NCBI GenBank assembly: GCA_021151665.1
Contig: JAGKWW010000019.1
Span: 1-64,000, forward strand
From: Flavobacteriaceae bacterium
Lineage (GTDB): Bacteria > Bacteroidota > Bacteroidia > Flavobacteriales > Flavobacteriaceae
Direction: 5' to 3'
DNA length: 64,000 bases
The notes under the pieces: generated by a model
What the model saw: the letters and a program-made list of their open reading frames with translations, nothing else
Databases searched by the model: none
Told to the model about the DNA's origin: nothing
Shown here: positions 7,958 through 16,495 of the stretch, piece after piece
Numbering within the stretch: the first letter of the stretch is position 1
Layout: each line of letters begins with the position of its first letter
Made by a program: the position numbers and the translations under genes

Positions 7958-8692
7958 TTATTGCATCTGAGTTTGCTGCGCTTTCTTCCGGTCGGCAATA
8001 TAAGCTTTCAGTTCTTTTCCATAAAGCGATTTTGCCACTTTAGGCGTCATGCTATTGGCAATGGTATCCAGGTATTTTACATTTTTAATGTCGTAAATCT
8101 CCGCCAGGGCAAGATAAGGCGCGATCTCTTTATTGCTGTGTGAAAGCGCAAAATTTACTGTATACAGGTAGCGGCGTGCCATCAGGCGGTCCTGGCTCAC
8201 CCTCACGCTATCCAGTACTGCTACATTGCCGTCTTTGGTAGCTTCGATGCTTTTCTTTACCAGGTCCAGGTTCTGGCTGGTAAAGCGCGATTTTATTTTC
8301 AGGAAGTCTTCGTAGGCTTTCTGGTTCTCAGAACCTGTAATCTTCGCATTCGCAAAAAATTGCTCGTTGCCCGTTTCTATTTTCATTTCCCCCGGCTCTG
8401 CAAAAAACGGCAGGTTATTATCTACTGAATTCGTCTGGCCGCGATCAAGGAACATGTAAAGCATTTCCGGAGAATCTATCTTCAGGTAGCTCTCAAAATC
8501 CGAATTCCCATTGATAACAATAGTATCGAGTGCTACCAGCGCGGTGTCCTTAAGCTGCTGAATGTATAGTTTACCCTGTTTTAGTCCCTTGATGGTTCCG
8601 GTGATATGCAGGTTGGCGTCTTTGTGTTCTTCTTTGTTGCAGGCCACGGTTAGTGCAGCGGTGGCAGCAAGCGCAACAATCAGTTTTTTCAT
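7958..8692 (-). CDS. DUF4369 domain lipoprotein
   Basis: A 244-residue lipoprotein; the signal MKKLIVALAATAALTVAC gives Cys18 as the lipidation site. Residues 27-130 (HITGTIKGLKQGKLYIQQL to FFANAKITGSENQKAYEDF) match DUF4369, the N-terminal domain normally found in front of a thioredoxin-like domain in Bacteroidota thiol-disulfide proteins. Here the thioredoxin domain is absent and a helical tail rich in Lys and Gln ends the protein. The function is unknown; attachment to the periplasmic side of a membrane is likely. A near-match to the -7 element lies upstream near 8720. Confidence 0.75.
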   Translation of the reverse strand: MKKLIVALAATAALTVACNKEEHKDANLHITGTIKGLKQGKLYIQQLKDTALVALDTIVINGNSDFESYLKIDSPEMLYMFLDRGQTNSVDNNLPFFAEPGEMKIETGNEQFFANAKITGSENQKAYEDFLKIKSRFTSQNLDLVKKSIEATKDGNVAVLDSVRVSQDRLMARRYLYTVNFALSHSNKEIAPYLALAEIYDIKNVKYLDTIANSMTPKVAKSLYGKELKAYIADRKKAQQTQMQ

Positions 8693-8752
8693 GGTTTGGT
8701 TACGATTAAATTTCGCCGCAAAATACTAAAAATTTAAGGACTGGCATAAAGC

Positions 8753-8780
8753 AAAAAGCTGCCCTTTAAGGCAGCTTTGC
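8753..8780 (-). terminator. Terminator of the T9SS cargo gene
   Basis: Stem AAAGCTGCC (8755-8763) / GGCAGCTTT (8770-8778), loop CTTTAA. The U-tract is on the minus strand, just after the gene ending at 8797. Confidence 0.75.
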
Positions 8781-8796
8781 TATGTCGTACCGGGTA

Positions 8797-10662
8797 TTAT
8801 TTAATGATGAGCTTCTTGACGATACGCTCGCCGGCTGTTGATGTAATCTCGGTAAAATACGCGCCGCTTGCCAGCCCCGCAACATCTATCGTAGCTGAGG
8901 TAGAGCTGATTTTATCCTTAACGGCTACCAATTTTCCGGTAATGTCATAAATGCGTGCCGACTGCAACATTACGTTTCCATCCTCTATAGTAATGCGGGA
9001 TTTAGCGGGATTTGGATACAGCATAAAGGAATCAGATGCAAATGCCTGATTGCCCAGGGCAGTTACAAATTCAGTCTGCCACGTATTAGTGGTTACTGCG
9101 GGATTGTAGTCGAAGTAGATGTTTACATTGTTTGGTATCACGGTGCCAGGCGTAGTAACGAGTGGCTTTACCCTGAAATAAATATAACCATGGCTTCCAG
9201 GTTCGTCGATACTTTCGGGGTTCAGGAAAATGTTGTCAAATCTCCATGTTACCAGGCTGCCCACCCTGTCCATCGTATACGGATGACTTGCCCTTATCAC
9301 TTCCAGGGTTCCGGCGTTAAGCTGGCTGTCAAGCTGGTCGGTAAGCGTTACAAACTCCGCATAGGTTGTACCGGTATTCTGGAAACGTACCATGTAGTAC
9401 AGGTAATCACCTGCCGCAAATTGAGATGAAACAATTTGTCTGCCGTGAGCTTCAGTCTTGTCGTTAGGGTCGTAGGATGCAACAACGGTTTGCACACTGG
9501 AGGCAGTGTTATTTACCGGGCTTATTTCATCTGCCAAAATATCGGTAGAGGCGGTAGTGGTAAGCAATGTTCCCGAGGTAACGCTGGCAGGTAGCGCCAT
9601 TTCCACATCAATAGCAGTACTTGAAAGCGGCATCAGGTTTTGGTAGTTGTAGTCAAACCCTGTTGAAGTGGTTGTTACAACTGTACCGAATGTATTGGTT
9701 ATCTGTGTAAGCGGATCTTTGGTAAATGTCAGTATACCTGATTTTGGAGTAGTACTCAGATTAGTAAGCAGTATTTTATTTTTGAACGTAAATCCAGGCC
9801 TTGGGGGCGAAAGCGGTATAATATTTACGCGCAGGTCTGTAAAGGCACTAACGGGTACTACCGGAAAATTATAGGTCTGGAAATTGGATGCGCTGTTTAC
9901 CGGTACATTTTGGTATCCTGCGGAATTGACCTGAAAATAAGGCGCGTATTCCGGCAGCACACTAAACGTAAAATCGTAGGTGTTGGTCGCGATATCGTCA
10001 TATACATTTACAATTCCATCGGTATCGGCGTAGTGGTGTATTACTCCGCTGTTGTTTTCTTCAACCGTGAAAGTTCCAAGAAAGAAGTTAGATTCCGAAG
10101 CATCTTTCACACCATTATTGTTATCGTCCAGAAATGCCTGCATCCTAAAACCCTGACAATTAATCTGCGCAGTGCTCATACCGTCCAATATTGTGATATT
10201 CCCTGCCAGGTTTGAGTAATTGGTAACCATGAGAATATAATACTCTCCCGCATAAACGTTATTCAGCATAACGGTTTCTGTTGCTGCGGTAGAAAAGCTA
10301 CAACCCTTTATTTTATTCGTAGTAAGGGATGCGCAATTGCCAAGTCCCTGACTGTAAGGGCCATATATTATATAGTCAATATCAAGCGGGGAACCTGTAT
10401 TAGATTGTTGTGACATGTAAAGACGAAGCGATCCTGACTGCGAGATTGGAACTATGAACCAGAAGGGGTTAGGTTGCGAACCAAGACAGGCATAATCCGG
10501 TCCGGCTGTTGCTGCGGGTGAATTAATTGTATTAGGAAATGGTATACCCAGCGAACTGCATAATGATTGTGCATTTGGGCAGGTGTTTGCAGGTTGTTGC
10601 GCCACCTGGGCGCTAAGTGTGATTGTAAAAAACACGCTCAATGCGAGTAATATTTTTTTCAT
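8797..10662 (-). CDS. Secreted T9SS type A sorting domain protein
   Basis: A 621-residue cargo protein of the type IX secretion system. The frame extends to a TTG at 10680, but that codon lies inside the promoter element, so the ATG at 10662 is the start; it opens the signal peptide MKKILLALSVFFTITLSAQ. The middle has Ig-like beta domains, and a DPNDK-type domain (YDPNDKTEAHGRQI) occurs near residues 405-545, a module common in large flavobacterial surface proteins. The C-terminal 75 residues (DSFMLYPNPAKSRITI to GERIVKKLIIK) are the type A sorting signal. It is probably surface-attached or released; the ligand is unknown. Confidence 0.85.
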   Translation of the reverse strand: MKKILLALSVFFTITLSAQVAQQPANTCPNAQSLCSSLGIPFPNTINSPAATAGPDYACLGSQPNPFWFIVPISQSGSLRLYMSQQSNTGSPLDIDYIIYGPYSQGLGNCASLTTNKIKGCSFSTAATETVMLNNVYAGEYYILMVTNYSNLAGNITILDGMSTAQINCQGFRMQAFLDDNNNGVKDASESNFFLGTFTVEENNSGVIHHYADTDGIVNVYDDIATNTYDFTFSVLPEYAPYFQVNSAGYQNVPVNSASNFQTYNFPVVPVSAFTDLRVNIIPLSPPRPGFTFKNKILLTNLSTTPKSGILTFTKDPLTQITNTFGTVVTTTSTGFDYNYQNLMPLSSTAIDVEMALPASVTSGTLLTTTASTDILADEISPVNNTASSVQTVVASYDPNDKTEAHGRQIVSSQFAAGDYLYYMVRFQNTGTTYAEFVTLTDQLDSQLNAGTLEVIRASHPYTMDRVGSLVTWRFDNIFLNPESIDEPGSHGYIYFRVKPLVTTPGTVIPNNVNIYFDYNPAVTTNTWQTEFVTALGNQAFASDSFMLYPNPAKSRITIEDGNVMLQSARIYDITGKLVAVKDKISSTSATIDVAGLASGAYFTEITSTAGERIVKKLIIK

Positions 10663-10677
10663 AGCTGATGGTTTTCT

Positions 10678-10685
10678 CAAATATA
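10678..10685 (-). promoter_or_regulatory. -7 promoter element TATATTTG
   Basis: Exact match on the minus strand, 15 bases before the ATG at 10662. It rules out the upstream TTG at 10680 as the start of the T9SS gene. Confidence 0.6.
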
Positions 10686-10725
10686 CACTGATTTTTAATA
10701 TGTTGTTAATAAGAATGCTATTAAT

Positions 10726-10754
10726 AAAAAAAGCTGCCCGTTAAGGCAGCTTTT
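10726..10754 (-). terminator. Terminator of the small secreted protein gene
   Basis: Stem AAAAGCTGCC (10729-10738) / GGCAGCTTTT (10745-10754), loop CGTTAA, with a U-tract on the minus strand. It follows the gene ending at 10773. Confidence 0.75.
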
Positions 10755-10772
10755 ATATGATAATGGATTTTG

Positions 10773-11078
10773 TCAATCAGCCAACAGGTATTTTACCAGC
10801 TTCAGATTGCTTTTGTTCACAAACTCTACGAATGCATCGCTAATCCCGAACCGCGTATCTACCGCTGTTGTGCAGGGTGGCTTTTGCTCTGCCATCCGGG
10901 CCTGCTGCTTCGGTTCTTTATACCGGGGCGCCGCAGCCTCTTTTCGGGAAGTTACGGCAACCGATGATTTAGCGTTGTGTGCGTTTTTTTCGGTTTCGGC
11001 CGGGTTAGTATTATTGTCATTGTTGGCAAATGCTGCCATGCCGACAAAAAGCAGTGCAAAAGTGAATAATGTTTTCAT
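10773..11078 (-). CDS. Small exported protein of unknown function
   Basis: A 101-residue protein. The ATG at 11078 is preferred to the GTG at 11099 because it opens the signal peptide MKTLFTFALLFVGMAAFANN directly. The mature protein is Asn-, Lys- and Ala-rich and probably disordered up to residue 65, then forms a helical tail (GISDAFVEFVNKSNLKLVKY). I recognise no domain. It lies 33 bases after the M61 peptidase gene on the same strand, so the two may be co-transcribed. Confidence 0.6.
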   Translation of the reverse strand: MKTLFTFALLFVGMAAFANNDNNTNPAETEKNAHNAKSSVAVTSRKEAAAPRYKEPKQQARMAEQKPPCTTAVDTRFGISDAFVEFVNKSNLKLVKYLLAD

Positions 11079-11111
11079 ATTAGCTGGATTACTGTTCACA
11101 AATATAATAAA

Positions 11112-12953
11112 TTATCCTTTCAGCCATGCATTTCGCAATGTAGCTTTTGAAGCATCGGTTGCATGATAGCCTTCAATTTCTTCAACCGGAAGGCTCACCT
11201 TCCCGGTCAGGGTTTGCTCTTTGCCGGCACGTTTGATTTTTACAGTGATAGCGTCACCGTCTTTCCAGCCCATACTGCCCATAATGAGGTCATAAATGTT
11301 ATCCAGGTTGTATGCCGTACCGTTTACCGACACGATAACATCGCCGCCTTTCATGCCAAGCGTCTTGTAGAAAACATTTTCCTGCTCGGCAACCGGCAAT
11401 ACGATGATCTCTTTGGTGTTTGGGTTTACCGTGATGTAAGGTTCCTGCTGGTTTTTCAGGAATGCCGATCCGCTCTTTTTTATCATGGTTTTAGTAACGC
11501 CAACCTTTGCAAAATACTGGTCGTAAGGTATGGGTGTATTTCCTGCCACGTAGGTTGAAAGGAATTTCCCGATCTCAGGCCCGCCCAATGCCGTTACCCG
11601 CGCAAAAAGGTCTTCGTCATTAAAGGGTTTGCCTGCGCCGTATTCTTTTGCCAGGTCTTTCATCAGCTGTAATATGCCGCGCTGCCCGTTGCTGCTTTCG
11701 CGAAGCTGGATGTCAAGGCACATGGCAATAAGCGCACCTTTCTCGTACACGTTGTTGTAAGAGCTTTTGTATGGCTCCTGAAGCACGTTGCGGCTCATGG
11801 TAGTGAAAGGCATCGTATCGTCAAAGCTTTTCGCCTGTGCTATTTTCCCGGCGATACGCTCAAAAAACTCGTCTTCGCTGATAAGCCCCTGGTTAACCTG
11901 GAACATCTGCGCAAAATATTCGGTAATCCCTTCATACATCCAAAGGTGTTCAGACATCTTAGGAGTGTTGAAGTTAAAATACTGTATCTCTTTAGAGTGG
12001 ATATTCAGCGGTGTTACGATGTGGAAGAATTCGTGAGATACCACGTCTTTCAGCATCGGGATAAGCTCTTCCATCGGCATAGCCTCGGGCATAACTACCG
12101 TAGTAGAAGTATTGTGCTCAAGGGCTCCAAAGCCACGCGCATCCGGTTTTTCCATATCCGACATGTATAGCAGCACACTGTATTTTTTTGTGGTGTTGAA
12201 GCTGCCCAGGAATTTCTTCTGCGCACGCATCATCTTTTCCATTTCGGGAGTGATGCCTTTGGCGGTAATTGCGCCATGCGGGGAATAAACGCTGATGAGT
12301 ATCTCCATTCCGTCTACCGTAAAGGTGGTGTAGTCCGGCTTAGAGTACATTATAGGATGATCTACGACATCCGCATACCTGGGCGACGCAAACACATCGT
12401 TGTCGTCAACTTTATCGGTATCGATCAGGGATGTAGCCGCCCAAAGCGTGGCAGGGTGCGAAACTGTAAGCGTATAGGGTACTTCGCCCTTTCCGTCAAA
12501 ATAACCAACAAAGCCATGCATGTTCAATACGAAGTTTTCGTTGGCCAGAATATTAGTGCCGGCAGGCGAGAATATCTTATCCTTACCACCGTTGCCCTCT
12601 GAATCATAGGTGTCATTTACCAGGTAAGTAACTTTTGCCAGCTTTTTGGCATCCTGTATCTTCCAGGAGTTATCGTCGGCGCGGGCCACTGTAAGCTCTT
12701 TTCCGTTTTTGTCGTATGCCTTCAGGTTTTCGACCATTTTCCCATAGTTGTCTTCAGAATAAGTACCCGGAACAATCTTAGGGATATAATAAGTAGTTGT
12801 AGCTTCTGTCATCGCGGGCGGGGTTACGGTTACCATCACTTTGTCATCGGTAACGTTCTTAAGGTCTATCGCAACCTTTACCTCATTCGTTTTTTGGGCA
12901 TTCGCCGAAAGCACAGCCAGCAATAGTGCAGCCGAATAAAAAAATCGTTTCAT
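11112..12953 (-). CDS. M61 family metallopeptidase with PDZ domain
   Basis: A 613-residue exported zinc peptidase of the glycyl-aminopeptidase family M61. The order is: signal peptide (ending LLAVLSANAQ), N-terminal beta domain, catalytic domain with the HEFFH zinc motif at about residue 310 and the third ligand in YEGITEYF, and a C-terminal PDZ domain (GMKGGDVIVSVNGTAYNLD). The domain order and length match bacterial M61 enzymes, which release N-terminal glycine or alanine and are periplasmic. All catalytic residues are present, so the enzyme should be active. Confidence 0.9.
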   Translation of the reverse strand: MKRFFYSAALLLAVLSANAQKTNEVKVAIDLKNVTDDKVMVTVTPPAMTEATTTYYIPKIVPGTYSEDNYGKMVENLKAYDKNGKELTVARADDNSWKIQDAKKLAKVTYLVNDTYDSEGNGGKDKIFSPAGTNILANENFVLNMHGFVGYFDGKGEVPYTLTVSHPATLWAATSLIDTDKVDDNDVFASPRYADVVDHPIMYSKPDYTTFTVDGMEILISVYSPHGAITAKGITPEMEKMMRAQKKFLGSFNTTKKYSVLLYMSDMEKPDARGFGALEHNTSTTVVMPEAMPMEELIPMLKDVVSHEFFHIVTPLNIHSKEIQYFNFNTPKMSEHLWMYEGITEYFAQMFQVNQGLISEDEFFERIAGKIAQAKSFDDTMPFTTMSRNVLQEPYKSSYNNVYEKGALIAMCLDIQLRESSNGQRGILQLMKDLAKEYGAGKPFNDEDLFARVTALGGPEIGKFLSTYVAGNTPIPYDQYFAKVGVTKTMIKKSGSAFLKNQQEPYITVNPNTKEIIVLPVAEQENVFYKTLGMKGGDVIVSVNGTAYNLDNIYDLIMGSMGWKDGDAITVKIKRAGKEQTLTGKVSLPVEEIEGYHATDASKATLRNAWLKG

Positions 12954-13014
12954 TTTTAACGTTTAGTGTATCTATTAGAAGAGAAAAGCGCTGCATTGTT
13001 ACAGCTTTTTCAAA

Positions 13015-14403
13015 TTATTTTACCTGTTTTTGTACCCATCCCTGTATTTCTGCCAGTGCTATGGGCGAAATGGTTTGTTCTATTTTGGCATATTCCGAAG
13101 GCTGGCCGGTGGCTGCTTCCTGGAAAAGGTGGTTGAGCCCGGGCAGCGATATTACCGTAACCCTTTTGTTTCCGCCCTTTTCGGTGGCGCGGGTTATTGC
13201 CGGAAGGTTCGCTTTAGCAGAAACTTGCAGGTCCTTATCGCCGTTTATGGCAAGGATGGGGCATTTTACCTTTGCAAGGGTGGGTGCGGGATCGTATTTA
13301 ATAAAATTCATATACCACGGCGAGGTCAGCGTGTTTACCTGCATATCAATGTATTCCTGCACTTTTTCAGCAGGCAGGTTTTGCAGGGTAAGAACCGGTT
13401 TCAGCTCTGCAGCATAAAGCTGGTTAAGCTTGCTTTCCACATCGCGTGGATTGCGTTCCTGTTTAATAATATTGTAAGCCTGCCTGTTTATCGCCGAAAG
13501 CTTTTTCAGTTCTTCTTCGGGCATTCCGCCGGCCTTTCCAATGCTATAGCTTTGCAGCATCATGAGGTCATCTCCGGGAATGGCAGTGCCTGCCATGAGG
13601 ACAATGAATGCTACTTCCGGATTTTCAACCGCTACCATTGGAGCGATGATACCACCTTCGCTGTGGCCAATAAGCCCGATCTTTTTCTTATTGATATCCT
13701 TGCGGCTGTTCAGGTATTTAAAGGCCGCCGCGGCATCATCGGCAAAATCCTCAGTGGTTGCGGTTTCAAAGTTGCCTTCGCTTTTGGCAACACCGCGGTC
13801 ATCATAGCGTAGTACGGCAATTCCGTTTCGGGTAAGGTAGTCGGCCAACACCAGGAAGGGGCGGTGGTCCATCAATTCCTCATCCCGGTTTTGCGGCCCG
13901 CTGCCCGTAATAAGCACCACGGCAGGATAAACACCCTCTTTGGCAGGCAGGGTAAGTGTGCCGGAAAGTTTTATGTTTCCACTTTGAAAAGCGACTTCCT
14001 CTTCGCGGTATGGATAAGGCTGGGCAGGATCCTGCGGGCGTTTTACTTTTACGAGTTCGACTTCCTCGCGTCCCAGCGTAAGTGGAATGGCAAAGCCGTT
14101 TTGGGAAAACGTCCCTGTAAATCCCTTGCCGTCGTACTTGCCTTTGTATTCTATTCCGCCGGCGGGGATGGCAAACATAAGATCATTGTTAGCGAAAGTA
14201 ATTGTAGTAACGGGAATGCCTGCCGCGCCCTGGTCCGGGCTGTCCATGGTGGCGCTGTAGCCGGTGGCCGTTTTTGTAATGTTTATCGAAAGCCTGAGCT
14301 GCCCGCCCGTAAACTTCAGCAGGCCGTTCCATTTTCCGTTGATGTCCTGGGCAAAAACTGTTGCAGAAAGAAACAACAGCAGTAATACTAGTGATTTTTT
14401 CAT
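13015..14403 (-). CDS. Exported alpha/beta hydrolase (S33-like)
   Basis: A 462-residue protein with signal peptide MKKSLVLLLLFLSATVFAQ. Residues 20-125 form a beta-rich domain that is common in front of Bacteroidota hydrolases. The hydrolase domain has the nucleophile motif GHSEGG, the acid in NGDKDLQV and the histidine in LPGLNHLFQEA. The family includes esterases and aminopeptidase-like enzymes, and the substrate cannot be read from sequence. The gene is expected to act in the periplasm. It is followed 61 bases later by the M61 peptidase gene on the same strand. Confidence 0.85.
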   Translation of the reverse strand: MKKSLVLLLLFLSATVFAQDINGKWNGLLKFTGGQLRLSINITKTATGYSATMDSPDQGAAGIPVTTITFANNDLMFAIPAGGIEYKGKYDGKGFTGTFSQNGFAIPLTLGREEVELVKVKRPQDPAQPYPYREEEVAFQSGNIKLSGTLTLPAKEGVYPAVVLITGSGPQNRDEELMDHRPFLVLADYLTRNGIAVLRYDDRGVAKSEGNFETATTEDFADDAAAAFKYLNSRKDINKKKIGLIGHSEGGIIAPMVAVENPEVAFIVLMAGTAIPGDDLMMLQSYSIGKAGGMPEEELKKLSAINRQAYNIIKQERNPRDVESKLNQLYAAELKPVLTLQNLPAEKVQEYIDMQVNTLTSPWYMNFIKYDPAPTLAKVKCPILAINGDKDLQVSAKANLPAITRATEKGGNKRVTVISLPGLNHLFQEAATGQPSEYAKIEQTISPIALAEIQGWVQKQVK

Positions 14404-14417
14404 TAGAGGATAAGTAT

Positions 14418-14443
14418 AAAAAAAAACTCCCTTGGTTGGGAGT
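14418..14443 (-). terminator. Terminator of the DoxX gene
   Basis: Stem ACTCCC / GGGAGT (14426-14443) with loop TTGGTT and eight or more U on the minus strand. It separates the DoxX gene from the hydrolase gene. Confidence 0.65.
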
Positions 14444-14489
14444 CGTAAAGTTATTCAAAATTTATACCATATAAGGGTTTGGATGCGCA

Positions 14490-14855
14490 CTATTGAAATG
14501 TATGCACGTAATGCCACGCCCACCATATGAGCACCAGCTGTAGTGGAAGCCGCAGCAACCGGAGCCATTTGGGCAGGCCGAGCGATGCTTCCTTATTCGT
14601 GTACATATACACGTTGGCAGGAAATACCGAGATGAGAAGAATTATAAGGCCAAAGGCTGCGGCCTGTGTGCAGGCCGGAATGCAGAGCAGTATGCCTAAC
14701 AATATTTCAGCGGCGCCGCTTAGCTTGCCTAAAAGTGCAGGTGAGGGAAGCGATGGGGGAATCATCCGCGCATAGATGTGCGGTACCCGGAAATGATTAA
14801 GTCCGGCCAGAATGTAGATGCCGGCCATGAGGTAAAGATGCCAGGGTAGGGCCAT
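14490..14855 (-). CDS. DoxX-like integral membrane protein
   Basis: A 121-residue protein with four hydrophobic segments: LMAGIYILAGLNHF, LLGKLSGAAEILLGILLCI, AAAFGLIILLISVFPANVYM and LPLQLVLIWWAWHYV. This matches the small DoxX/MauE-like family of the inner membrane. Family members are often linked to redox stress or quinone chemistry, but no reaction is established for this subtype. It is a stand-alone gene with its own promoter element (14873) and terminator. Confidence 0.8.
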   Translation of the reverse strand: MALPWHLYLMAGIYILAGLNHFRVPHIYARMIPPSLPSPALLGKLSGAAEILLGILLCIPACTQAAAFGLIILLISVFPANVYMYTNKEASLGLPKWLRLLRLPLQLVLIWWAWHYVHTFQ

Positions 14856-14872
14856 AATCCTTTGGTTTTAAC

Positions 14873-14880
14873 CAAAGTTA
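14873..14880 (-). promoter_or_regulatory. -7 promoter element TAACTTTG
   Basis: Exact match on the minus strand, 17 bases before the DoxX ATG. It overlaps the stop codon of the upstream transporter gene. Confidence 0.55.
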
Positions 14881-15789
14881 ATGAATTTGCCCTTTACCTT
14901 GTGTGTTAATATTCATAATTACAATGGCTGCAATTATGAGTGCGATACCACTCCATTGCAGCGCTGTTACCTTTTCGTTAAGTATAACGAAAGCCATGGT
15001 AACCGAAACAGGAAGCTCTAAAGAAGAAACGATACTGCCCAGCCCTATACCGGTGTGGGGGAAGCCTGCGTTCATGAGTACAGGCGGAATAATCGTACCA
15101 AATACCGCAAGGAAGATGCCCCATTTCAGGAAAATGTCAAAGTTGAACGTTCCGGGAAAGGTATATGCCGCAAAAGCAAAAACCAAAACCGCCCCGCCAA
15201 GCAGCATGAAAAGGCTTCGCTGCGCAGACGATAGATGGGTTGCAATTTTGCTTGAGGTAAACATAGTCGTTGTAAACGATGCTGCTGCGGCGAGCCCCCA
15301 TGCCACCCCGCGCCAATCGGGCAACGAAGTGCTTTCTACAAGGTTAGTGGCAAGAACTGTCCCGCCAAGCACGATCAGCACCGCAATGACCTTACGCCCT
15401 GACGGAGCCTTGCGCGTAAGGATCCATTCGAGCACTACGCCCATCCAGACGGTTTGCATCAAAAGGACAATGCCGATAGAAACAGGTATGTATTTTACAG
15501 CAAGGTAATAGAAAATACTGGTCATACCCAATGAAGAACCTGCCAGCATTAGCTGTTTGATATCTTTTGAAGTCGCTTTAACCACAGCGGTACCTTTTCG
15601 GGATTTCTGAAATGCATTGATCAGCAGCATACCGATAATCCCGAGTATGAATTGTGAAGTGGTTACCTCTGCCGTTGTATAACCTTCGCCATAAGCAAGT
15701 TTTACAAATGTAGCCAGCATTCCGTAGCTGGTGGCCCCAAGGCCTACAAGGGCAACCCCTTTAAGTATATTATTATTATTATTATTCAT
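14878..15789 (-). CDS. EamA/DMT family transporter
   Basis: A 303-residue inner-membrane protein with ten hydrophobic segments in two EamA repeats, typical of drug/metabolite exporters (amino acids, metabolites or unknown substrates). The start is taken as the ATG at 15789, because the upstream TTG at 15813 lies in the promoter element. The N-terminus has six consecutive asparagines encoded by an ATT/AAT triplet run (15770-15786), which can change length without shifting the frame. The substrate cannot be predicted. Confidence 0.85.
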   Translation of the reverse strand: MNNNNNNILKGVALVGLGATSYGMLATFVKLAYGEGYTTAEVTTSQFILGIIGMLLINAFQKSRKGTAVVKATSKDIKQLMLAGSSLGMTSIFYYLAVKYIPVSIGIVLLMQTVWMGVVLEWILTRKAPSGRKVIAVLIVLGGTVLATNLVESTSLPDWRGVAWGLAAAASFTTTMFTSSKIATHLSSAQRSLFMLLGGAVLVFAFAAYTFPGTFNFDIFLKWGIFLAVFGTIIPPVLMNAGFPHTGIGLGSIVSSLELPVSVTMAFVILNEKVTALQWSGIALIIAAIVIMNINTQGKGQIH

Positions 15790-15810
15790 TTCTGTAAAAA
15801 TAAAAGCGGG

Positions 15811-15818
15811 CAAAGATA
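15811..15818 (-). promoter_or_regulatory. -7 promoter element TATCTTTG
   Basis: Exact match on the minus strand, 21 bases before the ATG of the DMT transporter. It decides that start. Confidence 0.6.
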
Positions 15819-15865
15819 AGGATTGTTTGTTATATGGCTCAGAAAGTGAAAATTATTCATAATAA

Positions 15866-16072
15866 TTGTACAACTTCTTAGCAGAGCTTTACTACCACGA
15901 TACAAACGGGTGGTTGGATAATATCCGGGATGCTGTAGAGGAGGAAGAGATATATCCGCGCTATTCGCCGTTAAGCTGGGGATGCCCCGCAGTCTCAGAC
16001 GCTTTTATGGTAGAGTTGGATGCAATGCTTCAGAAAAGCAGTAAGCCCGTATTGCTCTGGATCATTATGTAG
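15866..16072 (+). pseudogene. Remnant of a YkuD_2-type L,D-transpeptidase (tentative)
   Basis: A 68-codon open frame with only a TTG at its beginning and no promoter match. It contains SPLSWGCPAVSDAF followed by a hydrophobic end KPVLLWIIM. From memory, SWGCPA followed by a short helix and a strand is the catalytic end of the exported 'murein L,D-transpeptidase catalytic domain' family (YkuD_2), whose members have about 200-270 residues. The upstream half, with the HG motif, is absent. The frame overlaps the DUF2721 gene by eight bases at the opposite end. It is most likely a gene fragment; a small real gene cannot be excluded. Confidence 0.4.
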
Positions 16073-16472
16073 TTTCTTTCGCTTCCTCTATCAGGTCGCT
16101 AAGGTGCACGCGCAGCGCTTTTACCGAAATACTTATTTCCCAGAACGATACCGCCAACGACGCGAGCAGCAGCAACAAACTGAGCCCGAACATATAGGCA
16201 CCCCAGTCGTTAAAGCCGGTGAACAGCAGCGCCATGGCAAACACCGAAAAGAAAAGGCTTAGCACACCATACATCTGCATGTGGCGTATTAGTGTCAGGC
16301 GCAGGTTAAGGTTTTTGATCTCGACCAATATGCTTTTGTTGCGGTTTTGCTCATAACTTACTTTCAGCCCACGCACAATGCCGGCAATGGTTAGGAAACG
16401 GTTGGTATAGGCAAGCAAAATTAGCGATGTGGCCGAAAAAAGCAGGGCAGGGGTTTCTAATGAAAGCGTCAT
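16065..16472 (-). CDS. DUF2721 membrane protein
   Basis: A 135-residue membrane protein with three hydrophobic segments: ALLFSATSLILLAYTNRFL, YGVLSLFFSVFAMALLF and LSLLLLLASLAVSFWEI. Between the first two is a basic, Asn-rich segment (KNLNLRLTLIRHMQMYG) that is typical of DUF2721, a family of unknown function in many phyla. It lies 23 bases behind the ABC ATPase gene on the same strand and is probably in its operon, though it does not resemble an ABC permease. Confidence 0.8.
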   Translation of the reverse strand: MTLSLETPALLFSATSLILLAYTNRFLTIAGIVRGLKVSYEQNRNKSILVEIKNLNLRLTLIRHMQMYGVLSLFFSVFAMALLFTGFNDWGAYMFGLSLLLLLASLAVSFWEISISVKALRVHLSDLIEEAKETT

Positions 16473-16495
16473 GAGTTTGCGTTGCTATAAAAAGG

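Noticed and set aside
13030..13812. 260-residue open frame opposite the alpha/beta hydrolase gene
   Set aside because: The minus-strand gene has a signal peptide and full catalytic triad; the plus-strand frame is composition-biased and has no start context.
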